Positions 25,745-36,335 are shown, numbered from the stretch's first letter. The stretch: 64,000 bases of DNA from Nonlabens dokdonensis DSW-6 (GCF_000332115.1 NC_020156.1:3349501-3413500), one strand, 5' to 3'. Numbers and translations are program-made. The notes: generated by a model from the sequence alone, not told the origin.

Positions 25745-26479
25745 TTAATTCTCCTCTTCTAACAACAGCTCTAGCTTTTCTATGTGAGAATTGAGAGCAA
25801 ACTTAAACGTATATAAATTACTGTAATAAGAATCCATGGCAATTAACTCCATGTGAGCTACTCGATTTTTATAATGTGTACTTCTAAAATAAGCATATTC
25901 AGAAACATCAAGATCGCCGCCACCTATAAGTTTATGATACCAATCATAATTATCTCTCAAGTATTCTAGATTACCTAGTAATTCTTTAACAATAACCTCT
26001 TCACTTATTTTGAGTTCTTCATGAGCCGAGTTATAATCGCTTTCTATATCATCTAAAAGATCTTTTAAGCCTTGTTGCGTAATGGTTGTGTTACTAAGCT
26101 GGTTCACTACTTTAGGTTCTAAATTTAAAATGGTGAAACCTACAGTTACCAGAAACGGCGCATCGTTCAATAAAATAACCTTTTCTTCTAGCGTTGGTTC
26201 ACGATCCATTAATAGAAGCTCATAGATTTGTTCTTGCTCGTCCATTTTTTCGAGAACTTTATCTATTTCTACCACATCTCTTTTCATTTGTTCCACCACA
26301 TTCTGAGCGAGATATCGTTGCCTTTCGTTATCTTTTTTCGTTTGGTTCCAATTGTTGATCCATAGCGCAATTAAAATTCCTATCACAACTAAAATGATCT
26401 CACCTATTGCATATAAGATGTACTTTTTAAAACGGCTGTTGCTTACCGTTTTACTTCTTGCTTTATTAAAAAATCGCAT
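25745..26479 (-). CDS. DUF6090 family membrane protein
   Basis: 244 residues. The N-terminus MRFFNKARSKTVSNSRFKKYILYAIGEIILVVIGILIALWINNWNQTKKDNER is diagnostic for DUF6090: a basic leader, one membrane helix and a coiled coil (RQRYLAQNVVEQMKRDVVEIDKVLEKM). The rest is helical and probably cytoplasmic or periplasmic. Function unknown; such proteins are multicopy in Flavobacteriaceae. It is the last gene of the operon that starts at 30349. Confidence 0.8.
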   Translation of the reverse strand: MRFFNKARSKTVSNSRFKKYILYAIGEIILVVIGILIALWINNWNQTKKDNERQRYLAQNVVEQMKRDVVEIDKVLEKMDEQEQIYELLLMDREPTLEEKVILLNDAPFLVTVGFTILNLEPKVVNQLSNTTITQQGLKDLLDDIESDYNSAHEELKISEEVIVKELLGNLEYLRDNYDWYHKLIGGGDLDVSEYAYFRSTHYKNRVAHMELIAMDSYYSNLYTFKFALNSHIEKLELLLEEEN

Positions 26480-26506
26480 ATTTTTGTGGTTGGTTGAATC
26501 GTAAGA

Positions 26507-27061
26507 CTACTCTATTTCTTTGAAAATGAGTGTTCCTTCATATTTCATAAAGGTACGGTGACTACTGTTAACAGAAAGATTTACGCTATTGAGGCTGTAA
26601 ATCATAAGTTCAACGTCTACACTTTCTGTTTTATTTGAAGCCTTAAATTTGTAAGAAAGGTAACCGTTCTTTGCAATAATCTGATTATTGCTTACTTCTA
26701 TAGCACTCGTAAAATCAAATCCTGTATTGTCCCCATTATAACCGCCGCTCAAACGACGTTCACCATAAAAAGGTAGATTGAATTGCGCCTTCTTCTCTCC
26801 TACTTGCACGCTGTAATTATTGCCTTGTAGATTGATGCGATTTGCGTTATTACCTGTTTGTAAAAGCAAATCGTTTGCTACATTATTAAATGCTTGTGTT
26901 TGAAACGGAAAGGCTGCATCTGCTTGAAATTCAAAGGATTTACTTTCTAAATCCTTTTGTATCGCTGTTAATTCCATGCGCTTTGTTTCGGTAAAACTAG
27001 ACTTACATGAAATCAAGCTCAAACTAATAAGTACTAAAAGACCTGTGATTAATTTTTTCAT
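26507..27061 (-). CDS. DUF4251 lipoprotein
   Basis: 184 residues. Lipoprotein signal MKKLITGLLVLISLSLISCKS. The mature part matches DUF4251: SKSFEFQADAAFPFQTQAFNNVANDLLLQTGNNANRINLQGNNYSVQVGEKKAQFNLPFYGERR, then LSGGYNGDNTGFDFTSAIE, a small beta-barrel-like fold. Likely outer-membrane or periplasmic. It lies 27 bases from the DUF6090 gene and 91 bases from the membrane-protein gene upstream, with a palindrome between. Confidence 0.82.
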   Translation of the reverse strand: MKKLITGLLVLISLSLISCKSSFTETKRMELTAIQKDLESKSFEFQADAAFPFQTQAFNNVANDLLLQTGNNANRINLQGNNYSVQVGEKKAQFNLPFYGERRLSGGYNGDNTGFDFTSAIEVSNNQIIAKNGYLSYKFKASNKTESVDVELMIYSLNSVNLSVNSSHRTFMKYEGTLIFKEIE

Positions 27062-27115
27062 AATGCTTTTTCTTTAAATGCTACATAAATAATGCCGTGA
27101 TCATGGTTTTGATCT

Positions 27116-27131
27116 CGCTTTCGCGAAAGCG
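27116..27131. repeat. 16-bp palindromic repeat, perfect copy
   Basis: CGCTTTCGCGAAAGCG in the 91-base gap between the DUF4251 gene and the membrane-protein gene, with flanks GATCT and GGAAC. Confidence 0.95.
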
Positions 27132-27152
27132 GAACTGCAAACAACACCTTTA

Positions 27153-28478
27153 TTATTTCCAAAACAGTGCCGAAAAAACAGTATTCTGACCGTAAGAGCC
27201 GCTAAATCGATTGCTCGATTTTACCACAATTGCATGACGTCCTTTGCTCAAACTATCTATAGCAATGTAAGAAAGGTAACCTTCTTCACCGCTAAATGGG
27301 TGTTTGTAACGCTGCCATTTTAAACTATCTAATGGCTTATCATCCATTCTCACTCTATACAATCGATTAATGGCCGTATTGTAGGTAACCGCACGATTTT
27401 CATAGAAATCAGATCGTAAACTGTCTGTTTTAAATCGTGGTAATTCCTGCTTTTTAAAATCCAGACTGTCCATAACGTGTTGTAGGTAATAATCGTTATG
27501 CTTCCAGTGTACGACAAATAATTTTAAATAATCTTCTTTGATGAGCTCGCTCTGTATGCAACCATAATAAAAAACTGCGCCTTCTTTATAATTGTCTTCA
27601 TACAGTGCACTGTCCATATTATAAACTCCTTCAATATTATAGGTCGTGCGATCATCAAACAACGGAATCTTGAAAGTACCATATTGATAAAAATCACCAA
27701 TTTGACTTACTGAAATCACAAGACATAACAACAAGTAAGCTGCGCCAAAACTTAAAATGACCCATGTTTTCCCGTTAGTACGCAATACCAATAGCTCACG
27801 GCGGTATAAAAACAAACCGCTTACGTAGTAATAAACATTATAAAGCAATCGTCGTACAGCGGCAAATTTAGTTCTAGCACCAGACTTTCTTTTTACTAAA
27901 AAGTCAAATACTCCTAATTGCAGCAACAAGATGAACACTGCCATGACATAGTTTACCAGTGGATTTTGAATCCAATCATAAAGTCCTAAAACCTCTACCA
28001 TAAACACCTGACTCAAGAACATTACAATAAATGTACTCAAGACTACAAATGTGAAAATAATGGCTACGGCAAAGGATAAGTTAGCATACTTATCAAGCCT
28101 AGTCAGTCGGACAATGGCCTTCTCTCTTTTACGCATTTGCTCTAATCCTTCGTGATTGAGCTTTAATTTATCAAAAGAAACACCATTAGGAAACCAATAA
28201 GAAATACCGGAATATGCCATCCAGACACCTCTAAGTAAAACATTTGCCACAAAACCAATTAATAAAGCACGTGTTAGTACATAAGTCCCGAAAAATAGCA
28301 AGCCTTGATCATAATCAAAATTACTGATGGGATATTTATGAAGGAAGATTTCCTTAAAATAGTCGGTGCTTTTATACAAGGAGAAAATAACTCCACCTGC
28401 GATAAGAAATTCTAATTGCCAGCTTATGGGAGCGTAATTCTTATTTAATACTTTTTTATGTTTCGTTTCAATAGACAT
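27153..28478 (-). CDS. membrane protein of unknown function
   Basis: 441 residues with about five hydrophobic segments near 18-37, 61-88, 134-159, 176-195 and 239-260. A 170-residue soluble C-terminus follows (YNIEGVYNMDSALYEDNYKEGAVFYYGCIQ). A cytoplasmic helical linker with charged residues (SFDKLKLNHEGLEQMRKREKAIVRLTRLDKY) lies between segments 2 and 3. No family recognised. It starts 8 bases after the stop of the gliding-motility C-terminal-domain protein, so the two are co-transcribed and may act at the same surface. Confidence 0.65.
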   Translation of the reverse strand: MSIETKHKKVLNKNYAPISWQLEFLIAGGVIFSLYKSTDYFKEIFLHKYPISNFDYDQGLLFFGTYVLTRALLIGFVANVLLRGVWMAYSGISYWFPNGVSFDKLKLNHEGLEQMRKREKAIVRLTRLDKYANLSFAVAIIFTFVVLSTFIVMFLSQVFMVEVLGLYDWIQNPLVNYVMAVFILLLQLGVFDFLVKRKSGARTKFAAVRRLLYNVYYYVSGLFLYRRELLVLRTNGKTWVILSFGAAYLLLCLVISVSQIGDFYQYGTFKIPLFDDRTTYNIEGVYNMDSALYEDNYKEGAVFYYGCIQSELIKEDYLKLFVVHWKHNDYYLQHVMDSLDFKKQELPRFKTDSLRSDFYENRAVTYNTAINRLYRVRMDDKPLDSLKWQRYKHPFSGEEGYLSYIAIDSLSKGRHAIVVKSSNRFSGSYGQNTVFSALFWK

Positions 28479-28486
28479 GAACTTAA

Positions 28487-30349
28487 TTATCTTTTTAAAG
28501 CAAAATGACCAGAAATTATTTGATCATTATAATAGAGCTTGAACCAGTAATCATCACTAGGCAACGGTTGATTGCGGTATAATCCATCCCAGCCTACTTC
28601 CAGATTGTTGATTTGGTTGAGCAGCTTACCATACCGATCAAATATTTCTAATCGTGCTTGTGGAAAACGATCTATTCCTCTTATCTCAAAGGTATCATTA
28701 AATCCGTCATTATTAGGAGTAAAATATTTAGGAATATCTATTCTTAGAAATTCTTGGGTTACTACATCGCAACCTTGATCATCTCTAACTCTTGCAACTA
28801 CTTGTAAAAAGGTAGTAATATCAAAAGTATTAGTTGTTGTCCAGTCTCTACCGTTGATACTAAATTGAAAATTACCTGAATTCTCTAATACTATGGTCAA
28901 CTGGTTATCATTTACAACTAACTCCTCAATAATTGGTAACTCAACAACTTCCACATTAAATATTGCAGTAGAAGAACATCCTGCCGCATTAATTACTTCA
29001 CAAATATAATTTCCTGCTGCATTCACTTGGATAATTGAAGTTGTTTCACCAGTACTCCATTCATAACTATTACCAGGCGATTGTGTATCTAAAAAAGCAG
29101 TATCTCCAGGACAAATTAAAAAATCTTCAGAATTTACCACTGGTGAATCTTCAAAAATATAATTAACAGGAACTCGAGAGGAGCTGATGCAACCACTTGC
29201 AATATCTCGTGTTTCTACATAGTAAGTACCAGGAACAGTTGTAGAATAATCTATAGAATCCTCATTAACTAATGTTCCTCCAGTGGGACTATCGTACCAG
29301 TTTGCTTCTAATCCAGGCGAAATACTCACAATTAAATCTTCTAGCTCGCCATTACAAGATATAAAAGGATCACTTAATGATACAGCGAGATCAACTATTA
29401 TTCTTTCAAATTCAAAGATTTCGGAAAAATTGATACATTGCGAGTTGTTGAGATTTACAGCATCTTCTGCAACTTTTACTCGATAAGCTGTATTAGTATT
29501 TAAAACTGGTGTAGTATAAGTGCTGTTAGTCGCACCAGCAATATCTGTAAAATTTCCTCCTGTATTTACTTGCCACTGGTAAGCTGGTGTACTGAATATA
29601 CTTGTAGAAGCTGTTGCTGTTAAAATCACAGAAGTACCAGGGTCATTCTCACAAATCGTTGTTGAATTAGAGCCTGTAGCATTTATAATACTCGTTTGAT
29701 CTCCACAAGGTCTAAATTCTATGTCGTCTATGGCAAGATCATTTCCACAACCACCTATTCCTTCATTGATAAGCTTTAGAATACAACCATTCTGACCAGT
29801 TGCAGTGGTAAAAGTAAGACCATAACGCACCCAGGAAGGTGCAGGATCAGAACCACGCGGATTCATAACACCATCAGCTAATAATGTTGTGTCTGTACTG
29901 TCCCATATTTCAAACCTCACTTGAATAGGGATTTCATTTGCACCACAAGGATTATTACTACTTAAAACATTGATTACCCAAGAACTAAATTCATAAGGTG
30001 TATTCTCACACAATCCACTAATAGGTGTTTGGTAGAAGATTCCAGCGTTAAAATCTGCATTAACAATAAGCATTTTACCATTTGGGTTTCCAGTATGATC
30101 TGGCGCATCCCAAAAACTACCTAATTGCTGCATATTACTTGAAATGGTGTATTCTCCATCTTGCACTCCATTGTTAACAAATGTATAACTGGTAACGCTG
30201 TTAGGTAAAGCAGGTCCATTTGTTGTTCCTTGTCCAAAATCTTCAGAAAAAATCACAGCTCCACTTTGACCGTTGCAAAATCCTAATTGCGCTTTCGCGA
30301 AAGCGAGATTAAATAAAAGTAATAGTATAAAAGTAAATGATTTTATCAT
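28487..30349 (-). CDS. surface protein with gliding-motility type IX C-terminal domain
   Basis: 620 residues. The signal peptide (SFTFILLLLFNLAFAKA) is followed by a jelly-roll-like domain (30-200: FCNGQSGAVIFSEDFGQGTTNGP, GCGNDLAIDDIEFRPCG). Two or three Ig-like units rich in cysteine follow (CSSTAIFNVEV). The C-terminus PKYFTPNNDGFNDTFEIRGIDRFPQARLEIFDRYGKLL, YDDYWFKLYYND-like, matches the CHU_C/gliding-motility-associated C-terminal sorting domain, so export by type IX secretion is expected. The signal-peptide end (LAFAKA) is encoded by the 16-bp palindrome at 30290. Confidence 0.85.
   Translation of the reverse strand: MIKSFTFILLLLFNLAFAKAQLGFCNGQSGAVIFSEDFGQGTTNGPALPNSVTSYTFVNNGVQDGEYTISSNMQQLGSFWDAPDHTGNPNGKMLIVNADFNAGIFYQTPISGLCENTPYEFSSWVINVLSSNNPCGANEIPIQVRFEIWDSTDTTLLADGVMNPRGSDPAPSWVRYGLTFTTATGQNGCILKLINEGIGGCGNDLAIDDIEFRPCGDQTSIINATGSNSTTICENDPGTSVILTATASTSIFSTPAYQWQVNTGGNFTDIAGATNSTYTTPVLNTNTAYRVKVAEDAVNLNNSQCINFSEIFEFERIIVDLAVSLSDPFISCNGELEDLIVSISPGLEANWYDSPTGGTLVNEDSIDYSTTVPGTYYVETRDIASGCISSSRVPVNYIFEDSPVVNSEDFLICPGDTAFLDTQSPGNSYEWSTGETTSIIQVNAAGNYICEVINAAGCSSTAIFNVEVVELPIIEELVVNDNQLTIVLENSGNFQFSINGRDWTTTNTFDITTFLQVVARVRDDQGCDVVTQEFLRIDIPKYFTPNNDGFNDTFEIRGIDRFPQARLEIFDRYGKLLNQINNLEVGWDGLYRNQPLPSDDYWFKLYYNDQIISGHFALKR
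30290..30305. repeat. 16-bp palindromic repeat inside a signal-peptide coding region
   Basis: CGCTTTCGCGAAAGCG lies in the gene on the minus strand, where the frame reads A-F-A-K-A at the signal peptide end (NLAFAKAQLG). This is a usable Ala-x-Ala cleavage site. Confidence 0.95.
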
Positions 30350-30489
30350 AAAACAGATTGTTGAAAAGAATAGGAAAATACTTTCAATACTCTGATTAAA
30401 GAGCTAAAATGTATTTAAAATGAATTATTTCATCGATAAACGGTAAAATTATACTATTTATCTATTGTTAAATATAAGTTTCTATTTAT

Positions 30490-30521
30490 TTTGTTCCCAT
30501 TAAGATAGCAATATATTTTTG
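30490..30521 (+). promoter_or_regulatory. Bacteroidota promoter of the giant surface-protein gene
   Basis: TTTG (30490-30493), 20 bases, then TATTTTTG (30514-30521), a near-ideal -33/-7 pair, 34 bases upstream of the ATG at 30556. Confidence 0.7.
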
Positions 30522-30555
30522 CATTTCCCTAAATACTGTTTTACAGGCTTTTTTT

Positions 30556-33500
30556 ATGAAGATATTAACTCTACTCAAGTTAAGGAATTTCCGTTTGATA
30601 TGGATAATTCCTTTTTTTTACTTGTCCCAAATTGTTCATGCGCAATGTCCAACTATTCCAGTAGGTACACAAATAATTTGTGATGCAGCTGGACTAGATT
30701 TCAATGATTTAGATGCTTTTGCCACACCAGCTTCTGGTAGTGACGTACGATGGTATCTCAATCCTACTGGAGGATCGCCCTTACCAGATATTCAATTAGT
30801 ACGTGAAGGAACCTATTACGCAGGTGATAGTAGTGGTAGCTGCGGCACTCGTCCTGCTTTAGTAATTGATTTTGAAGTAGATCGAACGCTTCAAAGTCTT
30901 GATGCTATTTTTTGCTCAAACGAGAACCCAACAATTCAATCCTATATCGACGAAGCGCTAGCAGTAAGCATTCCATCTGGTGGAAGCGTGCAAATTTATA
31001 GTGATTTCCTACTCACCACTCAATTGAATCCGAGTATGATGCTTTCCGGAAATGCAAATTATTTTATTGTTTTTATCGATTCTTCAGGATGCAGAAGTCA
31101 AATTCAAACAGGAAGTACAGCCGTTTTTCCTTCACCAGCTGTTCCTATGCCTCCATTAGTACAGCAGTTTTGTTCTGATACGAACCCTGTAGTTAATGAT
31201 TTAAATCCTGGAACAACTGATAACTTCAGTTGGTTCAGTAGTGTCGATGGTTCTAACAATCCTATTCCGCCAGCTTTTGCAGGTACAGAAGCTTTAATAG
31301 ATGGCGCTACCTATTACGTACAAGCCGATAATTTTTTCTGTGACAGTGATCCTGTGGCAATCGTTGTTGAAATAGATGATCCTGCAAATGCAGGTATGAG
31401 CAACACAGAGGAGTATTGTGAAAATAATGTTCCAACAACTGATATTGATTTATTTCCGCTTTTAGGACCTTTGGCTGACAATGGAGGAGCGTGGACTGGT
31501 CCACTTCCTACTGCAAATGGTGATCAAGGAACTATCAACTTAACTGGTCAAGGAATAGGCGTTTACAACTTTGTCTATACAGTTGCCGGTCAAGGAGCTT
31601 GTCCAGATGAAACCGCAACGATTAGCATTGAAATACTACAGATTTTATCTTCTGGAGTAGCTTCTGCTGCAAGCCCAGTGAGTTTTTGTGTGGCTCAATT
31701 ACCGTCTTCTTATGATTTAACTTTATTATTAGACAATGAAGATGCTGGCGGAACTTGGACTCAAGGAACAACAAGTGCAGCACCAATTGTCGCATCTTCT
31801 ATTGATTTGACTAGCTTCATGCCTGGAGTTTATGATTTTACTTACGTTCAAAACGCGCTACCTAATCCTTGTCCAGAAAATACTACTACCGTTCAGGTCA
31901 TAGTTCTGGAAGACCCTAATGCTGGAATGGCAGTAACCACTCAATTTTGTGAAAATGATTTAGCTGCTAGTTCTCCTTTTGATTTATTCAACAGCCTTGA
32001 TGGTTCACAGGATAATAACCTAGGAATATGGACTGATGCGTCTAGTGCTACGATCTCAAATACAATAGACATCACTAATTTTAATGTATTAGATAGCCCG
32101 TACACTTTTACTTATACGATAGATAACGGATCTTGCCAAGATTCAGAAAGTATTAGTATAGAAATTTTAGAAGCTCCAGAATCTGGTAACTATATTGGAA
32201 CTCCGTTCACGGTTTGTGAGGATCAAACAGCTGCCAACTCGCCTTATGATCTTTTCAATTTACTAGACGGAACACAAGATACTAATGGAACTTGGTTTGA
32301 AGGAGCTACTTCTACTGGAACAGCAGTAACTAATCCAATTGATTTAACAACATTAGGAACAGGAACTTTCGATTTTACTTATTCTGTTCCTGCCATAGGA
32401 ACTTGTACTGATAATGATGTTACAGTTACGCTAGTAATAAATCCGCTACCCAATACGGGAACTCCTACTCCATTAGTTGTTTGTGAAAATGACTTAGCCG
32501 CAAATTCACCGGTAGATCTATTCAATCAACTATCTGGTCAAGATGCTGGCGGTATGTGGTCTGATGATGATGGTACTGGAGCATTAGCTGGAAGTAATGT
32601 TGATATTACTGGATTTACGATAGGTAGTTTCAACTTCTCTTATTCCATAACCGATGCTAATGGATGTATGAACTCTTCTACAGTTGTAATTACGATTGAA
32701 CCAGCTCCAGAATCTGGTAACTACGTTGGAACTCCGTTCACGGTTTGTGAAGATCAAACAGCTGCAAATTCACCTTATGATCTTTTCAATTTACTTGACG
32801 GAACACAAGATACTAATGGAACTTGGTTTGAAGGAGCTACTTCTACTGGAACAGCAGTAACTAATCCAATTGATTTAACAACATTAGGAACAGGAACTTT
32901 CGATTTTACTTATTCTGTTCCTGCCATAGGAACTTGTACTGATAATGATGTTACAGTTACGCTAGTAATAAATCCGCTACCCAATACGGGAACTCCTACT
33001 CCATTAGTTGTTTGTGAAAATGACTTAGCCGCAAATTCACCGGTAGATCTATTCAATCAACTATCTGGTCAAGATGCTGGCGGTATGTGGTCTGATGATG
33101 ATGGTACTGGAGCATTAGCTGGAAGTAATGTTGATATTACTGGATTTACGATAGGTAGTTTCAACTTCTCTTATTCCATAACCGATGCTAATGGATGTAT
33201 GAACTCTTCTACAGTTGTAATTACGATTGAACCAGCTCCAGAATCTGGTAACTACGTTGGAACTCCGTTCACGGTTTGTGAAGATCAAACAGCTGCAAAT
33301 TCACCTTATGATCTTTTCAATTTACTTGACGGAACACAGGATACTAATGGAACTTGGTTTGAAGGAACTACTTCTACTGGAACTGCAATAACCAATCCAA
33401 TTGATTTAACAACATTAGGAGCAGGAAGTTTTGATTTCACTTATTCCGTTCCTGCCATAGGAACATGTACTGATAATGATGTCACAGTAACCGTAGTAAT

Positions 33501-36306
33501 AAATCCGCTACCCAATACGGGAACTCCTACTTCATTAGTTGTTTGTGAAAATGACTTAGCAGCAAATTCACCGGTAGATTTATTCAATCAACTATCAGGT
33601 CAAGATGCTGGTGGTATGTGGTCGGACGAAGATGCTACAGGCGCGCTGAATGGTAGTATAGTAGATATAACCATGCTAAGTGTAGGTACCTTTGACTTTT
33701 CCTATTCTATTACTGACTCAATTGGTTGTTCTAGTTTTACCATAGTAACAATAACAGTAGAACCTGCTCCAGAATCTGGTAACTACATTGGAACTCCGTT
33801 CACGGTTTGTGAAGATCAAACAGCTGCCAACTCGCCTTATGATCTTTTTAATTTACTAGACGGAACACAAGATACTAATGGAACTTGGTTTGAAGGAGCT
33901 ACTTCTACCGGAACAGCAGTAACCAATCCAATTGATTTAACAACATTAGGAACAGGAACTTTTGATTTTACTTACTCCGTTCCAGCAATAGGAACTTGTA
34001 CCGATAACGATGTCACAGTAACTGTAGTTATAGATGCATTTGTTAGTGCTGGTACTGATATTCCTTATGTAGTTTGTGAAAATGAATTAATCAACAATTC
34101 ACCTTTAGATTTATTCAATCAGTTAGCAGGGCAAGTTTCTGGAGGAAGTTGGTCCGATGATGATAATACAGGTTTACTGACTGGAAATAATGTAGATTTA
34201 ACTGGTCTAGCTATAGGAGATTATAATTTTACGTACACCGTAAGCAATGGCTCTTGTTCAGATTCTGAAACTGTACTTGTCTCTGTAATTCCAGCTCCAG
34301 ACGCCGGGACGGCAACTAATTTTGGTATTTGTTTATCTGATGTAACTACTAATCAAACGATAGATTTATTCAGTCAGTTAGTAGGAAATGATCTAGGAGG
34401 AATTTGGTCAGATGATGATACCACTGGTGAACTGAATGGTTCGGTAGTCAACCTATCTAATCTTAATGCCGGAGTTTTCAATTTTACTTATACAGTGCTT
34501 CCTTCAGCTAATTGTAGTTCGGATGCTGAAACAGTTCAAGTTATTATAAATGATATTACGCCTCCTACCACAACACCTGATCAAATCTTTTGTGATCAAG
34601 CAACAGTAAGTGATCTAGTAGCAACAGGAAACTCTATTACATGGTACAGTGATGCATCCCTTACAATGCCATTAGGTCTTGGTGATTCTCTGATTGATGG
34701 AGAAGATTATTTTGCCACTCAAATAGACCCTATTACAAATTGTGAGTCAAGTCTATCGAGTAGTACCTTAGTTACTATTAATATTTCTCCTAATTCCGGA
34801 AATGAAATACCAACTACCGTTTGTAATGATCAGAATATGGTAGATCTTTTCCTAAGTTTAGATGGTACGCAAGATTCTGGTGGAATATGGGTTGACACTG
34901 ATAACACTGGAGCTTTAATAAACAGCATATTTGATGCCTCATCCGTTGCTGATGGCACCTATAATTTTGAGTATTTGGTAGCTGGTATTGCTCCTTGTAA
35001 TGACGCTTCCACCTTAATATCATTGACTGTACAGTCTCCAGTAAATGCAGGAAACGATGCAGTCTTAGATACATGTTCAGACGCTACAGCTATTGACTTA
35101 TTTACTTTACTCGGGACATCAGTTACTACCGGTGGTATCTGGAGCCCAGCTATGACAAGTGGTACAGGTTTATTTGACCCTTCAGTAGATCCTTCAGGAT
35201 CCTATACTTACACAGTTTCTAACACCTGTAACGTTTCAACAGCAATGGTTGATGTTACTGTAACCGAAGCTCCTGATGCAGGAAATGACAACTTAATCAG
35301 TTTGTGTGTTATAGATGGTACATTAGACTTACTCACACAATTAGGAGGAACTCCAGATGCCAATGGTGTATGGTCACCTCTATTAAATAGTGGGACTAAT
35401 ATTTTTGATCCTGTTTTAGACGGTTCGGGAACTTACACATATACAGTGACCGCTACTGCAGCTTGTGTAAACGATGCTAGTGCTACATTAACCATTTCAG
35501 TGGGTGAAAGTCCTGCACCTACATTAGTAAACGCAGGGCTCTTCTTCTGTGCGACGGATAATGCAACGGTCATTGATCTTGATGCCTCAGTTACCGGTAC
35601 GATGATCATGTGGTACGATGCCATAGACGCAACGACGCCACTTTTATCAACGGACCTCTTAATTGATGGACAGACATATTTTGCGACACAAACTACATCA
35701 AGCGGATGTGAATCAAGCGAACGAACTCAAGTCATGGTAGAAATAGGAGATGCTCCTACTCCTACTTTAGCACAAGATGGTGAGTTATTTTGCATTAATG
35801 ACAATCCTACATTACAACAATTGACTCTCAATATTCAAGAGTATGCTGCTAGTTTAAATAATGTTATATGGTATGACTCTCCAACTGGAACAAATTCAAT
35901 TACTTTATCAACGGTAATGACCATAGGAACTACTTATTATGCTGTTTTAATCGATCCATTAACTGGATGTGAAAGTAGTGTAAGATTAGCTGTGACAGTG
36001 GATTTATCTGCTTGTGGTAATCTTACTATTCCAGATGGTTTTTCTCCTAATGGAGATGGAGTTAACGATGTTTTTGACATTGATAATTTAGACTTTCTCT
36101 ATCCAAATTTTGATATCGAATTCTATAACAGATACGGCAACCTTGTTTATAGCGGAAATATCAATACACCTCGATTTAACGGTTTTAGCAATCAATCAGG
36201 TCTATTAAACGATGGTGAATTACCAGTAGGTGTTTACTTCTATATTCTCAAGTACAATGATGGTACAACAAAGCCTTCACAAGGAAGAATATATTTAAGT
36301 AGATAA
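30556..36306 (+). CDS. giant repetitive type IX-secreted surface protein (SprB-like position)
   Basis: 1916 residues. A signal peptide (PFFYLSQIVHAQ) is followed by many Ig-like cysteine-containing units of about 80-90 residues. From 32173 to about 34030 a 177-residue block (starting APESGNY) is repeated three and a half times with a 531-bp period. Much of the first two copies is letter-identical. The protein ends in a gliding-motility C-terminal domain (FSPNGDGVNDVFDIDNLDFLYPNFDIEFYNRYGNLVYSG, PVGVYFYILKYND). It is followed by PorP/SprF-like and OmpA-like genes, the usual helpers of large exported adhesins such as SprB. It probably acts on the cell surface in adhesion or gliding. Confidence 0.87.
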   Translation: MKILTLLKLRNFRLIWIIPFFYLSQIVHAQCPTIPVGTQIICDAAGLDFNDLDAFATPASGSDVRWYLNPTGGSPLPDIQLVREGTYYAGDSSGSCGTRPALVIDFEVDRTLQSLDAIFCSNENPTIQSYIDEALAVSIPSGGSVQIYSDFLLTTQLNPSMMLSGNANYFIVFIDSSGCRSQIQTGSTAVFPSPAVPMPPLVQQFCSDTNPVVNDLNPGTTDNFSWFSSVDGSNNPIPPAFAGTEALIDGATYYVQADNFFCDSDPVAIVVEIDDPANAGMSNTEEYCENNVPTTDIDLFPLLGPLADNGGAWTGPLPTANGDQGTINLTGQGIGVYNFVYTVAGQGACPDETATISIEILQILSSGVASAASPVSFCVAQLPSSYDLTLLLDNEDAGGTWTQGTTSAAPIVASSIDLTSFMPGVYDFTYVQNALPNPCPENTTTVQVIVLEDPNAGMAVTTQFCENDLAASSPFDLFNSLDGSQDNNLGIWTDASSATISNTIDITNFNVLDSPYTFTYTIDNGSCQDSESISIEILEAPESGNYIGTPFTVCEDQTAANSPYDLFNLLDGTQDTNGTWFEGATSTGTAVTNPIDLTTLGTGTFDFTYSVPAIGTCTDNDVTVTLVINPLPNTGTPTPLVVCENDLAANSPVDLFNQLSGQDAGGMWSDDDGTGALAGSNVDITGFTIGSFNFSYSITDANGCMNSSTVVITIEPAPESGNYVGTPFTVCEDQTAANSPYDLFNLLDGTQDTNGTWFEGATSTGTAVTNPIDLTTLGTGTFDFTYSVPAIGTCTDNDVTVTLVINPLPNTGTPTPLVVCENDLAANSPVDLFNQLSGQDAGGMWSDDDGTGALAGSNVDITGFTIGSFNFSYSITDANGCMNSSTVVITIEPAPESGNYVGTPFTVCEDQTAANSPYDLFNLLDGTQDTNGTWFEGTTSTGTAITNPIDLTTLGAGSFDFTYSVPAIGTCTDNDVTVTVVINPLPNTGTPTSLVVCENDLAANSPVDLFNQLSGQDAGGMWSDEDATGALNGSIVDITMLSVGTFDFSYSITDSIGCSSFTIVTITVEPAPESGNYIGTPFTVCEDQTAANSPYDLFNLLDGTQDTNGTWFEGATSTGTAVTNPIDLTTLGTGTFDFTYSVPAIGTCTDNDVTVTVVIDAFVSAGTDIPYVVCENELINNSPLDLFNQLAGQVSGGSWSDDDNTGLLTGNNVDLTGLAIGDYNFTYTVSNGSCSDSETVLVSVIPAPDAGTATNFGICLSDVTTNQTIDLFSQLVGNDLGGIWSDDDTTGELNGSVVNLSNLNAGVFNFTYTVLPSANCSSDAETVQVIINDITPPTTTPDQIFCDQATVSDLVATGNSITWYSDASLTMPLGLGDSLIDGEDYFATQIDPITNCESSLSSSTLVTINISPNSGNEIPTTVCNDQNMVDLFLSLDGTQDSGGIWVDTDNTGALINSIFDASSVADGTYNFEYLVAGIAPCNDASTLISLTVQSPVNAGNDAVLDTCSDATAIDLFTLLGTSVTTGGIWSPAMTSGTGLFDPSVDPSGSYTYTVSNTCNVSTAMVDVTVTEAPDAGNDNLISLCVIDGTLDLLTQLGGTPDANGVWSPLLNSGTNIFDPVLDGSGTYTYTVTATAACVNDASATLTISVGESPAPTLVNAGLFFCATDNATVIDLDASVTGTMIMWYDAIDATTPLLSTDLLIDGQTYFATQTTSSGCESSERTQVMVEIGDAPTPTLAQDGELFCINDNPTLQQLTLNIQEYAASLNNVIWYDSPTGTNSITLSTVMTIGTTYYAVLIDPLTGCESSVRLAVTVDLSACGNLTIPDGFSPNGDGVNDVFDIDNLDFLYPNFDIEFYNRYGNLVYSGNINTPRFNGFSNQSGLLNDGELPVGVYFYILKYNDGTTKPSQGRIYLSR
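32173..34030 (+). repeat. 531-bp tandem repeats, 3.5 copies, inside the giant surface gene
   Basis: Units start at 32173, 32704, 33235 and 33766, all spaced 531 bp; the last is partial. Copies 1 and 2 are near-identical over hundreds of bases, copy 3 has many silent and some replacement changes. The sequence may expand or contract, and short-read assembly may have collapsed it. Confidence 0.9.
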
Positions 36307-36335
36307 TCACTCATTACCCTAAAGAAATAACAAAG

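Noticed and set aside
32173..34030. CRISPR-like repeats
   Set aside because: The period is 531 bp and coding, with no short repeat-spacer pattern; the repeats encode Ig-like units.
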